The notes below the pieces were generated by a model. The model had not been told where the DNA came from. It did no database searches and saw only the letters and a program-made list of their open reading frames with translations. A stretch of DNA of 64,000 nt from Sphingobacterium sp. UBA2700 (GTDB lineage Bacteria > Bacteroidota > Bacteroidia > Sphingobacteriales > Sphingobacteriaceae): assembly GCA_002354335.1 (NCBI GenBank), contig DELI01000020.1:62001-126000 (forward strand). Direction: 5' to 3'. Each line of letters begins with the position of its first letter. Position 1 is the stretch's first letter. Position numbers and translations under genes: made by a program. Below are positions 7,447 through 16,779 of this stretch, piece by piece.

Positions 7447-9021
7447 TTAATCATGCTTTCCCTCATGAAAATGTATACCGTCAATAGGTGCATCAGAATA
7501 AATTATCGCATCGGTCATACGGATATGATATCCTTTTTTCGGATTCGTTACGACCACTTTCACATTATGTTTTCCCTTTGGCAACTGATACTTCCAGAAG
7601 ATCTCGTGCTTTCTCGTTTTGTAATCCGTCGGCATTTTTGTTCGCTCGACTTCTTTACCATCGATATAGACTGTTAATTCAAGCGTGTATTCTTCCTTAA
7701 TATTCGCATCCTTAGCAGCATTTCCTTTGATAACGATACCCGTTCCGGTAAAGTCAAAGGCATGTTCCGAGGTCAATTTTCTGCTGCCCAAACTCATACG
7801 CTCGATTGGATAGGTGCCTTCGAACGCTTTTTCATAGCGAACAGCTTTCGGTTGCTGTACATTGATAACAATCTCATTTGCACCTACTTTACCCCCATTC
7901 TTCTTAATCATTTGAATAGCATGTTTATAGCCAATCTCATACACCTTGTTCAGCGAAATATCGGTATACTTGAAATTGATATCTTCCGCCTCTTTTAGTC
8001 CCATTTTCCAATACGCCGGAATTTTATCATAGCCTAATATAGTCCCCAAGACGCCTCCTGCGTTAGACGGATTACAGTCAGAGTCCTGACCTGCTCGGGT
8101 CGATATCTCTAAGGTTTTAGTGAAGTCACCTTCCCCGTACAATAGGCCGAGTACGATATAGGCAGCATTGATTTTTGCGTCGATATTGAATGGGCCGAAT
8201 GCTCCATCCGGACATCCATGTGCTTCCGACCATTTCTTCTGGAGCTCGAACCACGTTTGCTTCCAATCTTTTGGATATTGAGCATGCCATTTGATCACGT
8301 CGGCAATACATTTATAAAAATCACTTTGTGCAGGGACCGTCTTTAAAGCTTCCTTGACCACAAAATTGACGTCATCAGAGATATAAGCAATCGTATACAA
8401 TGCACCGACGTAAACACCACCATACCAGCCATCACCATAATTCATGATATGACCGACCTTATCCGAGATATCGGATGCAGAATTCGGCATTCCCGGATTC
8501 ATCAGTCCGGCAAAGTCTGCTTCGATTTGATAGTCAATATCATCAGCATGGGGGTTATTCAGCCAATGTCCCGACTCAGGCGGCATCACGCCATTCAATA
8601 TATTGTAGCGCGCTGCTTGGTTTGCATGCCAAAGAACATAGTCTGCATTGGCAAAAGCATTCGCAAAGTCTGCTGCCGGAGCGTCAACCCCCTTTTTCTC
8701 TATCACATCCACAAAGGTAAGATCCATGTACACATCATCGTAAAGCCCGGGCCATTCGATCATGGTTTTCTTGATATATCCATCATACCAAGGAATCACC
8801 TTATTATCTGGAATATAAGTGCCGTTGTATTTAAATTCCGTAGGACCTCCAAAGGTTACACCAATCACTTGACCAGCCCAACCGCCTTTAAGTTTGTCTT
8901 TTAATACTTCAGGTTTAATTTTCGCTTGCTTCGGCAGACTGTTTTGCGCATAGCTAGCGGCAGTGATACAAACAGCACATAACGCAAGAGCGATTTTTGG
9001 AATAAAAAAGTTTTTCTTCAT
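7447..9021 (-). CDS. Secreted ADP-ribosylglycohydrolase-family protein
   Basis: 524 residues with a clear signal peptide ending near YAQN (about residue 27). An ADP-ribosylglycohydrolase fold spans about residues 38-380. Recognisable parts are GGWAGQVIGVTFG, LYDDVYMDLTFVDVIEK, in the place of the usual metal-binding TDDT segment, and AGQDSDCNPSNAGGVLG, the second metal-binding segment. The C-terminal ~130 residues look like a beta-rich accessory domain. Cytoplasmic members remove ADP-ribose from proteins. Exported Bacteroidota members more likely act on glycans or nucleosides, so the substrate is open. It is monocistronic; a candidate -7 element (TAGCCTTG, 9061-9068) lies upstream. The 297-bp gap 9022-9318 holds nothing else I can support. 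Confidence 0.82.
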   Translation of the reverse strand: MKKNFFIPKIALALCAVCITAASYAQNSLPKQAKIKPEVLKDKLKGGWAGQVIGVTFGGPTEFKYNGTYIPDNKVIPWYDGYIKKTMIEWPGLYDDVYMDLTFVDVIEKKGVDAPAADFANAFANADYVLWHANQAARYNILNGVMPPESGHWLNNPHADDIDYQIEADFAGLMNPGMPNSASDISDKVGHIMNYGDGWYGGVYVGALYTIAYISDDVNFVVKEALKTVPAQSDFYKCIADVIKWHAQYPKDWKQTWFELQKKWSEAHGCPDGAFGPFNIDAKINAAYIVLGLLYGEGDFTKTLEISTRAGQDSDCNPSNAGGVLGTILGYDKIPAYWKMGLKEAEDINFKYTDISLNKVYEIGYKHAIQMIKKNGGKVGANEIVINVQQPKAVRYEKAFEGTYPIERMSLGSRKLTSEHAFDFTGTGIVIKGNAAKDANIKEEYTLELTVYIDGKEVERTKMPTDYKTRKHEIFWKYQLPKGKHNVKVVVTNPKKGYHIRMTDAIIYSDAPIDGIHFHEGKHD

Positions 9022-9318
9022 AGATTTTTTGGTTTTACAGCGTTGGCATTGTTACCATCGCAAGGCTAATACCATAAAAGTAAACGAAACGCTAATCAGA
9101 AAAAGACATATTTTATACCGAATTGATAATTACAATTCGATATATAGCGAATTAAAAATATGATAATTAACTAAATACCAACTAGATAAAAATTGATATC
9201 ATCATAATTCACAACATTCCCAATGACCAATATCAGGATTGACACTATTTTCAGATCTCTAAATCTGCGTTTTGATATGTTTAGCATCTTCACATGGGGA
9301 TAGATGATCATTCTTCCC

Positions 9319-10647
9319 TTAGCTATCCCCCTTCAGCCGATCTATGGAAGTAAATACGCCGCTTTGCTTTAAAAGCCACATCCCCAACTTTTCTTCCGCA
9401 ATGCCGGGCGCAATCTTATACGTAAATACGGGCAATCCATTTTCATCGCCTTCGATTTTCATTCGCATAAAATCAATGGAAGGCACGTCTTGGAGCTGTT
9501 TGGAGAGCTCCGTAATATGCGACGATACGATGACATAGGGTCCATCAACTTCTGCCAGGCTTGTCATGACATCGAGAATCGCATTTGACGCGTCGCTATG
9601 ATTGGTGCCTTTAAAAAGTTCATCGAGGATAATAAGTGCATTGGAATCCACAGGCAACTGGTCGACAATCTCTTTTAAGCGAATTGCTTCGACATAAAAA
9701 TGGCTATAACCCAACTCCAGATTATCTTGTAAATTGATACTCGTAAATACCCCGTCGATCAAATCAGTTTGTAGTGCATCAGCAGGCACCGGGAAGCCAA
9801 TATGCGCTAAGTAGAGTGCGGAAGCAATGGATTTGATAATGGAAGATTTCCCCGCCATATTTGCGCCGGTCAGAAACCAAATCTTTTTTTCCTGCTTTAA
9901 AGAAACATCATTCTTCACGGGCGCTTTATGAAAGATGTGGTAAACCCCTTGCATCTTAATTTCGCCAGTTTCATTTTTTGGATAGACCTCCGGATAGCAA
10001 AACCCTAAGCTCTTAGATATCTTGGCCACGGCGAGGTAGGCATCCACTTCGAAAAAGAAACGAATCAGCTTCTTCAGTTTCGGGGCCAACTCATACCGAA
10101 TCAAGCGATCGAGCGACTCAATATTAAATATATTGACTTTAAGTTTATCGGTTATATGCTTCTTCCCCTTGTATATCTGGTTAAGGCAGTCATTCGTTAG
10201 CTCAATCATTTCAGTCATGTCTTCATAGACCTGATGTTTATTGACTTCCCGATAAAATTTCATCGAAGAGATTAGAAATTCCGACGCTTCTAATATAGAT
10301 CGCTTTCTATAGTAATAGATTGGCGAGCGAACGCCTAGGAAATCCAAGAAACTGATACCATGGCTGGCGCCCGAATGGGAAGCATGTATATACTTTTCCA
10401 AGTCTTTCACAATGACCCGATAAAAAGGGAAATCCACCTCAGCAACGGGCTCTAAACGACGAATTTTCTTCTGTCTTTCCTTGATACCCTCTATGTTCAA
10501 TAAAGGCGTATAAAAGACATCACGAAAATAATCCTGCCCACCTTCGGTAATGGCTTGATCAAAAAAGTCATAGATTGTTCGTCCACTATAATCTCTTAGC
10601 TGTATGTCTTTTAAGGTTTGTTCGTCGATTAAAAAGGTTGCTGCCAT
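9319..10647 (-). CDS. MutS-type ATPase (short MutS homologue)
   Basis: 442 residues. The C-terminal part is the MutS ATPase domain: Walker A TGANMAGKSS (about residues 260-269), Walker B ALIILDELFKGTNHSDA and a His-containing VSSHITEL signature. The N-terminal 250 residues are a reduced helical core/lever domain. The mismatch-binding domain I of true MutS (Phe-x-Glu) is missing, so this is not the mismatch recognition protein; it belongs with the small MutS-related ATPases common in Bacteroidota. Its role may be in recombination or structure processing, but this is not known. It is monocistronic, with a CAAAAGTC (GACTTTTG on the minus strand) near-match to the -7 element at 10739-10746. Confidence 0.85.
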   Translation of the reverse strand: MAATFLIDEQTLKDIQLRDYSGRTIYDFFDQAITEGGQDYFRDVFYTPLLNIEGIKERQKKIRRLEPVAEVDFPFYRVIVKDLEKYIHASHSGASHGISFLDFLGVRSPIYYYRKRSILEASEFLISSMKFYREVNKHQVYEDMTEMIELTNDCLNQIYKGKKHITDKLKVNIFNIESLDRLIRYELAPKLKKLIRFFFEVDAYLAVAKISKSLGFCYPEVYPKNETGEIKMQGVYHIFHKAPVKNDVSLKQEKKIWFLTGANMAGKSSIIKSIASALYLAHIGFPVPADALQTDLIDGVFTSINLQDNLELGYSHFYVEAIRLKEIVDQLPVDSNALIILDELFKGTNHSDASNAILDVMTSLAEVDGPYVIVSSHITELSKQLQDVPSIDFMRMKIEGDENGLPVFTYKIAPGIAEEKLGMWLLKQSGVFTSIDRLKGDS

Positions 10648-10928
10648 AAGTATTCCTAATATACAATTTATTGTTTTTACTTAACTCATTTTTTAAAACC
10701 CTTAAAATCGGTTTTAGTTAACTTATAATTAGGAGATGCAAAAGTCTTCCATTCTCCATAATTAAATCTATAAATAATAATTACAAACTGTCGATTTCTC
10801 TGAAAGGAAAAAAAATGTTAACGTATTGATATACAGTAAATAAAGCTTGTCCTTACCTATAATCGATAGCGGTAATTACTTATTTTAAAGCATATTTACC
10901 GAAATTCAACTAACAATATTTGGTAAAA

Positions 10929-11654
10929 ATGAAAATAGCGGTTATTTCGGACATACATGGAAACCTACCTGCATTGATTCATGTTCTTGACGATATTCAG
11001 GCTCGAGAAATAAGACAAATTTATTGTTTAGGTGATTTGGCAGACTTTGCCCCTTGGCCAAACGAATGTATAGAACTAATCAAGACGCTAAACATCCCAT
11101 GCCTACAGGGGAATCACGATCAATGGATTGCTGAAGACAGCAAAATCGTCGCATTAGCGAATCACTCTGCAGAAGAGGCCCGCGATAGAGAGCTTGCCAT
11201 AAATCATAGCAAAGCAACAATTACGTTAGACAATAAAGCCTTCCTTAAAGACCTTCCTTTTCAGATTCGACTCGATTATAAAATCGCGGCCAAACGCTGG
11301 CAGATCTTGCTTGTCCATGCACACCCCGACAGCAATAACAAACATCTTTATGAACAAGAGCCCGATGAAACCTTTGCTTTTCTTTTAGATAGAGAACAGG
11401 TCGATGCCTTGATCATGGGCCATACCCATTACTCCTTCGTCAAAGAAATCGAGAATAAATGGGCAATCAATTGCGGATCTGTAGGTCGGTCCAAAGAATC
11501 CACGAGAGATGCTTCCTACCTGATTCTTGACATCAATGAAGACCGCATAGTACCTGAGATCATACAGCTAGACTATAATAAATGGTCGGTCAGAAATGCC
11601 ATCAAGGATAGCGAAATCCCCGATCTCTATGCTTACTTCTGGGATGCCAAATAA
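10929..11654 (+). CDS. Calcineurin-like metallophosphoesterase
   Basis: About 241 residues. The binuclear metal-site motifs are all present: DIHGN at the N-terminus (D-x-H), GDLADF, GNHDQW and the C-terminal GHTHYS. This fits a YfcE/MJ0936-like phosphodiesterase of the cytoplasm. The substrate is unknown; possibilities include small phosphodiesters or nucleotides. A TTG at 10920 is in frame, but the ATG at 10929 is preferred because the family begins directly with MKIAVISDIHGN. No operon partner is evident on either side. Confidence 0.9.
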   Translation: MKIAVISDIHGNLPALIHVLDDIQAREIRQIYCLGDLADFAPWPNECIELIKTLNIPCLQGNHDQWIAEDSKIVALANHSAEEARDRELAINHSKATITLDNKAFLKDLPFQIRLDYKIAAKRWQILLVHAHPDSNNKHLYEQEPDETFAFLLDREQVDALIMGHTHYSFVKEIENKWAINCGSVGRSKESTRDASYLILDINEDRIVPEIIQLDYNKWSVRNAIKDSEIPDLYAYFWDAK

Positions 11655-11822
11655 GAATTATTCTAACTAACAAAAAAGAAAGCTTCTGGAAAAACATTTT
11701 CTTAAATAACATTTCCTGGTTAGCAATTTTATGAAATCGTTTTCGTGATTTTTAGTGGGTTTTGCGATGCAATTCAGTATTTTAGAAATAGCTAAATACC
11801 ATAACCTTTGCAACCAATTAAT

Positions 11823-13739
11823 ATGAGCCGTTTCTTTTGTATCCTTCTGCTTCTAATTCTGTCGCTATCCACGAAAGCTGATTTGAACGCTTTGGTCGAC
11901 CTGAATCTACTCACGAAAAATTTCACAGAACAAGATTTACAGAAAAGGCTATTAAGTAACAAACAATGGGTTCCCTATCCAACTTACAATGATCGTGATG
12001 CCTGGAAATCATTAACGCAATCGGTTTATAAAACCTTGATTAAAGAAGGTGAAGCTTCTCTAGCCTATCAATGGCAGGTTGTGAAAGCGACAGACTATCT
12101 TGAATTCGAACGTAGTGGCTCGCGCGTAATCATGGAAAAACCCATGAACGAAAATGCAAAGACTCTTAGCAAGTTGTTTTTAGCGGAACTTGCCGAGGGC
12201 AAAGGACGCTTTCTGGATCAAATCATTAATGGGGTTTGGTATTTCACAGAAATGAGCACCTGGTCATTATCTGCCCACGTATCGGGATATCAATCTTCTA
12301 AGCGAAGCTTGCCACAATCAGATACGCAGGTTGTCGACCTGCTTGCTGGCGATATGGGATCGATGCTCTCTTGGATTCACTACTTTCTTAAAAATGAGAT
12401 GGATAAGGTAAATCCAGAGATTGCTTCTCGCTTAAAAATGAATATCCAGTCGCGAGTCATACAGCCATATTTAACGCGGAATGATATGTGGTGGCAGGCT
12501 TTCGAGATAAAGCCTGAACAAGTCGTTAACAATTGGAATCCCTGGTGCAACTTCAATGTGTTGACCTGCTTGCTCTTAATCGAAGATAATGAACAGCGAA
12601 AAGTCGCGGGGATCTATAAAACAATGCGTTCGGTTGATAAATTCATCAATTATATCAAACACGATGGTGCTTGTGAAGAAGGTCCATCCTATTGGGGGCA
12701 TGCAGCGGGAAAACTATACGATTATCTTAAAATTCTTTCTCTGGCGACTAATAACAAAGTAAATCTATTCGATCAGCACATGATAAAGGATATGGGCGAA
12801 TATATTGCCCAGTCGTACATTGGCGGCGATTCATGGGTTGTCAATTTCGCTGACGCGTCGGCGAAAAGCACTGCTGATCCATTGTTGATCTATCGTTATG
12901 GCCGTTCGGTAAATAGCAAAGAGATGCAGCAATTTGCCAAATATTTACACGATAGAGCCAGCTCGAAATTCAACTTCGCCCGCGACGCTTTTCGCAGTTT
13001 AGAGGATTTAGGAACTTTACAAGATATTCTGCACGAGACTTCGGCAACTCCAACGAATACGCATAAGTGGTATCCGGAAACAGAGTTTCTTTATATTCGA
13101 AATCAAAATTTATTTTTCGCAGCCAAGGGCGGATTCAATAAGGAGAGTCATAACCACAACGATGTGGGCAGCTTTATGCTATTCCTTGACCAAGAACCTG
13201 TCTTTATCGACGCTGGCGTTGGTACCTACAACAAGAAGACTTTTTCGAAGGAACGTTACGATATATGGACGATGCAAAGCGATTATCACAATCTTCCTCA
13301 AATTAATGGTTATCAGCAACGCTTTGGTCCGCAGTATAAATCGCATAACAATAGGTTCGACGCTAAAGCTCAAGAATTTACGCTCGATATCGCCGGTGCT
13401 TATCCGAAAGAAGCGCAGATCAACTCCTGGATACGCAAATATAAAATCGATCATAATGCCTTGCTGATTACAGATCAATTCGATCTGGACAATCCGCAGA
13501 ACGAGAATGTAATTCACTTTCTATTGGCGAAAGAACCAATCCTTAAAAACGGAGCAGTGGAATTGAATAATGGAGCGTATAGCTTAGATTTTGACAAGAA
13601 GCTATTTGATGCCTCCGTGGATGTTATTGAGCAGGATGATGTCCGATTAAGCAAAGTATGGGGCGATCGGATTTACCGCTTAAGTTTGAAAGCGAAATCA
13701 AAAAGCAAGAAAGGAATTTATCGTTTCAGCATAAAATAA
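11823..13739 (+). CDS. Heparinase II/III-family polysaccharide lyase
   Basis: About 638 residues with a signal peptide (MSRFFCILLLLILSLSTKA). The N-terminal half is an alpha-helical toroid, including EGPSYWGHAAGKLYDYLKIL. The C-terminal half is the beta-sandwich heparinase II/III domain, with FFAAKGGFNKESHNHNDVGS, which holds the catalytic-type His, Asn and Asp, and DAGVGTYN. Members cleave uronic-acid-containing glycans such as heparan or alginate by beta-elimination, outside the cytoplasm. The substrate here is not certain. The ATG at 11823 fits the signal peptide; an upstream TTG at 11808 is less likely. The remains of a GH88 unsaturated-uronyl hydrolase follow directly. That is the expected next enzyme for a lyase product. 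Confidence 0.87.
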   Translation: MSRFFCILLLLILSLSTKADLNALVDLNLLTKNFTEQDLQKRLLSNKQWVPYPTYNDRDAWKSLTQSVYKTLIKEGEASLAYQWQVVKATDYLEFERSGSRVIMEKPMNENAKTLSKLFLAELAEGKGRFLDQIINGVWYFTEMSTWSLSAHVSGYQSSKRSLPQSDTQVVDLLAGDMGSMLSWIHYFLKNEMDKVNPEIASRLKMNIQSRVIQPYLTRNDMWWQAFEIKPEQVVNNWNPWCNFNVLTCLLLIEDNEQRKVAGIYKTMRSVDKFINYIKHDGACEEGPSYWGHAAGKLYDYLKILSLATNNKVNLFDQHMIKDMGEYIAQSYIGGDSWVVNFADASAKSTADPLLIYRYGRSVNSKEMQQFAKYLHDRASSKFNFARDAFRSLEDLGTLQDILHETSATPTNTHKWYPETEFLYIRNQNLFFAAKGGFNKESHNHNDVGSFMLFLDQEPVFIDAGVGTYNKKTFSKERYDIWTMQSDYHNLPQINGYQQRFGPQYKSHNNRFDAKAQEFTLDIAGAYPKEAQINSWIRKYKIDHNALLITDQFDLDNPQNENVIHFLLAKEPILKNGAVELNNGAYSLDFDKKLFDASVDVIEQDDVRLSKVWGDRIYRLSLKAKSKSKKGIYRFSIK

Positions 13740-13761
13740 AAAACAGAAGCCTCAACAAAGC

Positions 13762-13969
13762 TCTTTATGGTATTTATACCATCAATCGGCACATGAGCAT
13801 ACTAAAGCAGAAGCAATTAAAGGGACGGAAGCACTGGCGAAAGCTAAAGATTTAGACCAACATCATGATATTGGTTTTGTGATGTATTGCTCCTATGGTA
13901 ATGGTTCTCACCTACGCTGATTATTATTTTCTTGAGGGACTGACGCGTTTAAAAGAATTAAAAAACTAA
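13762..13969 (+). pseudogene. GH88 unsaturated glucuronyl hydrolase, internally deleted remnant
   Basis: Two readable pieces in different frames. From 13762 the plus strand reads SSLWYLYHQSAHEHT, then HHDIGFVMYCSYGNGSHL. This matches the N-terminal third of GH88 enzymes (LWYLY, then HD-x-GF-x-MYCS-x-GN). After about 13915 the frame shifts, and the sequence continues ADYYFLEGLTRLKELKN and a stop, the normal C-terminal end of the same family. The catalytic middle, several hundred codons, is gone. It lies 23 bp after the heparinase-like lyase. The gap 13740-14047 contains nothing else except an upstream region for the next gene. Confidence 0.75.
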
Positions 13970-14047
13970 TTTAATTGAAACTTAATGTAACTTTTCGTAC
14001 TTTATTTATATTTTCAAGGAGACTAATTTCAAGGTTATAAATATTAA

Positions 14048-15400
14048 ATGGCGAAGAGGATAAAAGCAATAAAATGCCCATCTTGTGGAGGCACAAAAGC
14101 GACTGAATTAAGAGCAGATTATTATCGCTGCGATAGCTGCGGGACACCCTTCTTTCTTGATTCCGATGACATCACGATCCATCATAAGCACTATACAGCA
14201 TCCGGAGCGAATATCTTTACACAGAAGAACAAAATAATCGTTATTGGATTTTTAGCTTTCATCATCGTCATGGTCTTTATTTTCCAATTTGGAAGCAGCC
14301 CTTCCAACGATCGAAGCTATGTCGCTCCAACAGTCGCTGAAACAGAAGAAGCGCCCAAGGCGCCTTCCAAGAGCTACGAATGGGAGTCTGAAAAAGTAAC
14401 GGTTTTTAAAGACGATAAGAATACGCCAATTTATATCGTGGTAGGGAAATTGGATCCGGTCGAGGACGCTATAGATCGAAAAGACAGTTTGTTTTTCGGC
14501 GTATATGACGTAAAGACAGGAAGTCAGTTACTATTCGATCGTTTTGACGGTAGCTCGAGCGATAGCTACCCAACGATGAAGTTTCAACGCTATGAGGACG
14601 ACAACCTCTACTTGACTATAGATAAATCCCAGATTTATCGTTTTAATAAACAGAGCTTACGTTTCAATAGTTTAAGAAAGCAACTAGAGACGGAAGTTCC
14701 AGAGTTCAAGGACGGAATCGCTCAGGTTGAGTTAGCGGATCCCGAATTTGATGGCGCGGCGTTCAAGGTGCTTGCAAATGATGGCGGGAAACACCTCTAT
14801 TTCCCGATGGCAAAACGCGTATATGATCCGGAAAAGATGTGGGACATCACAGCAAAACACTACGCAGAGGACGTGTCAACGACGGAATATAGTTTCAGCA
14901 GGGAATCATCTGAATTTCCAAAGGAAAAGATTCAACTTATCAAGTATAAGTTTCAGCATAGGAAGGGTTATCCCAGAGATAAACATGTTTTTAGCTGGAG
15001 GAAAGACTATGGACGTTCAGGTATTTTCACAGAGCGGTCGCCGTATAAGAAAAGATTGATAACCGACTATTCTAAACAGCGTGGAAAAATTACGTCAATA
15101 GACGATTTTACGCCAGGGAGGAATTATTTCTCCCCCTCCGTTGTAGTTTTTAATGATAAAGAAGTTATTATTAGGTTCCGCCCTACAGCGAATCCAAATG
15201 ATAAACTTATCCTGCAATGCTTAGATGCAAACACTGCAGAAATAAAATGGACGCTACAGGATTTAGGACGCATCGAAGATATGATAATTCTGGATGATGG
15301 ATATGTACTGCTGTCGGACAATAAACCCATATTTATTTCTACAGATGCCAAAACACAAGTACAGAAACCTTCGATTCCTATTACCCTAACGCTAAACTAA
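14048..15400 (+). CDS. Zinc-ribbon membrane protein of unknown function
   Basis: 450 residues, not assigned to a named family. The N-terminus has a zinc ribbon with CPSC (Cys10, Cys13) and CDSC (Cys28, Cys31). One hydrophobic segment follows at about residues 62-82, then a long beta-rich portion that reads like a propeller or PQQ-type repeat (VVGKLDPVEDAI, LFDRFDGSS, VLLSDNKPIFI). The likely topology is zinc ribbon in the cytoplasm and the large domain outside, but this is inferred. It is the first gene of a tight operon: the SPFH protein starts 6 bp later. The arrangement recalls the Bacillus subtilis ydjG-ydjI genes. That likeness is of domain content only. Confidence 0.7.
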   Translation: MAKRIKAIKCPSCGGTKATELRADYYRCDSCGTPFFLDSDDITIHHKHYTASGANIFTQKNKIIVIGFLAFIIVMVFIFQFGSSPSNDRSYVAPTVAETEEAPKAPSKSYEWESEKVTVFKDDKNTPIYIVVGKLDPVEDAIDRKDSLFFGVYDVKTGSQLLFDRFDGSSSDSYPTMKFQRYEDDNLYLTIDKSQIYRFNKQSLRFNSLRKQLETEVPEFKDGIAQVELADPEFDGAAFKVLANDGGKHLYFPMAKRVYDPEKMWDITAKHYAEDVSTTEYSFSRESSEFPKEKIQLIKYKFQHRKGYPRDKHVFSWRKDYGRSGIFTERSPYKKRLITDYSKQRGKITSIDDFTPGRNYFSPSVVVFNDKEVIIRFRPTANPNDKLILQCLDANTAEIKWTLQDLGRIEDMIILDDGYVLLSDNKPIFISTDAKTQVQKPSIPITLTLN

Positions 15401-15406
15401 TAGATC

Positions 15407-16417
15407 ATGAGCATATTCAATATATTCAAAAATCAACTCGGTCAGGTTATTCAGTGGGAAAACCAACAAGAAAATCAGCTATGGTACAAATATCCATCCA
15501 AGCTGGATGAAATCAAAGATGGCAGTAAATTGATTGTTGGGCCTGAACAGGGAGCGATATTAGTCTATGAGGGCAAACTTGTGAATCATATCGAAGAAGC
15601 AGGAACTTACAATCTACGAACGGATAACCATCCTTTCATCACGACCTTAGTCAATCTCCGTCAGAATTTTGAGAGCGAACATAAGCTTCTAATCTATTTT
15701 TATAGAAAGGCCGATATCCTCAATCAGTTTTGGGGAACTCCTACTCCGATTAAGTATCTCGACCCTACTTATAAGATCCCTGTGGAATTAGGCATTAATG
15801 GTAACTACAGCTATAGAATCAGTGATGTAAATTTTCTATTTCAATCGATTATTGGTAGTAAAGACCGCTATTTGACTGAAGACCTTCGTGAGATTGTAAG
15901 TGATCGAATACCGCAGTATTTAAGTCATTATTTGGCGGAACGGAAATATTCTTACCTAGAAGTTGATGCCAATGTTCATCAGATCAGCAATGCGCTAAAG
16001 GAAGAATTATCGGCAGAATTTAATCGATTAGGGTTGACATTATTAGATTTCAAGATCATCGGAACCCAGTTTGATGAGAACACGGTCAACCGTATTGGGC
16101 GTGTTGCAGACGTGACGATAGATCAAAAAGCCGCAGAAGAAGCTGGGTTAGATTACGTTGCACTCGAGAAGCTTCGCGCTTTACGTGATGCAGCGCGTAA
16201 TGAAGGCGGCTTGGCGGGTGTTGGTGCGCAGTTGGGTGTCGGAATGGAAATCGGGAAAGCGTTTAACCAGGAGAAAGACGGCTTGCTGTCAGGAATTGAA
16301 AATAACGGACAAGACGCCTTTGAAAAGCTCAAGAAACTCAATGTGCTTTTGACAGAAAAAATCATTACGCAAGAAGAGTTTGACCTGCTAAAAGCTAAAT
16401 TATTAAAGACCTTATAG
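15407..16417 (+). CDS. SPFH/Band 7-domain protein with C-terminal SHOCT-like motif
   Basis: 336 residues. The N-terminal ~240 residues are an SPFH domain of the YdjI/virion-core-protein-like group, with GPEQGAILVYEGKLVNHIEEAGTYNL and the helical segment LREIVSDRIPQYLSHYL. A coiled helical part with QKAAEEAGLDYVALEKLRALRDAARNEGG (quoted in part) follows. The last ~30 residues read LLTEKIITQEEFDLLKAKLL, a SHOCT-type oligomerisation motif. SPFH proteins form membrane-associated scaffolds. No transmembrane helix is visible here, so attachment may be through the neighbouring zinc-ribbon or small membrane protein. It is in an operon with genes 6 bp before and 8 bp after. Confidence 0.85.
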   Translation: MSIFNIFKNQLGQVIQWENQQENQLWYKYPSKLDEIKDGSKLIVGPEQGAILVYEGKLVNHIEEAGTYNLRTDNHPFITTLVNLRQNFESEHKLLIYFYRKADILNQFWGTPTPIKYLDPTYKIPVELGINGNYSYRISDVNFLFQSIIGSKDRYLTEDLREIVSDRIPQYLSHYLAERKYSYLEVDANVHQISNALKEELSAEFNRLGLTLLDFKIIGTQFDENTVNRIGRVADVTIDQKAAEEAGLDYVALEKLRALRDAARNEGGLAGVGAQLGVGMEIGKAFNQEKDGLLSGIENNGQDAFEKLKKLNVLLTEKIITQEEFDLLKAKLLKTL

Positions 16418-16425
16418 GAAGAATT

Positions 16426-16665
16426 ATGAAGTATATTATTGGAATAATCGTCGTCGCTGTCATACTTTTCATTTTCACCTATCTATTTAGTTTAGTTTGG
16501 GGAATTGATCTGTTTGCAGCGGAAGACGTTTCAAGAACTTTAAAGACTGTTGGTTTGATTACCGCGTTAAGCATCCTTTTAATTATCATAGGAGGATTCT
16601 TCTTTAAAAACCCGCACAAGGGATACGAACGTGGCTCTGGTGTAGCAGAGAAAAAGATAGATTAA
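16426..16665 (+). CDS. Small two-helix membrane protein
   Basis: 79 residues with two hydrophobic segments (about residues 3-25 and 40-60) joined by a short linker, ending in a charged cytosolic-type tail. I do not recognise the family. It is the third gene of the zinc-ribbon/SPFH operon, starting 8 bp after the SPFH stop, so a structural role at the membrane beside the SPFH scaffold is plausible. Confidence 0.7.
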   Translation: MKYIIGIIVVAVILFIFTYLFSLVWGIDLFAAEDVSRTLKTVGLITALSILLIIIGGFFFKNPHKGYERGSGVAEKKID

Positions 16666-16779
16666 AGGCTGCAGGCTTTGCCCTACAGCACAGGATAGCT
16701 ATTTAAACTAATCTGGTTATTTTAGTTATATTGCGTTTAGAAACCTATATCAATCAAGCATATACCTAAAAAACAACCT

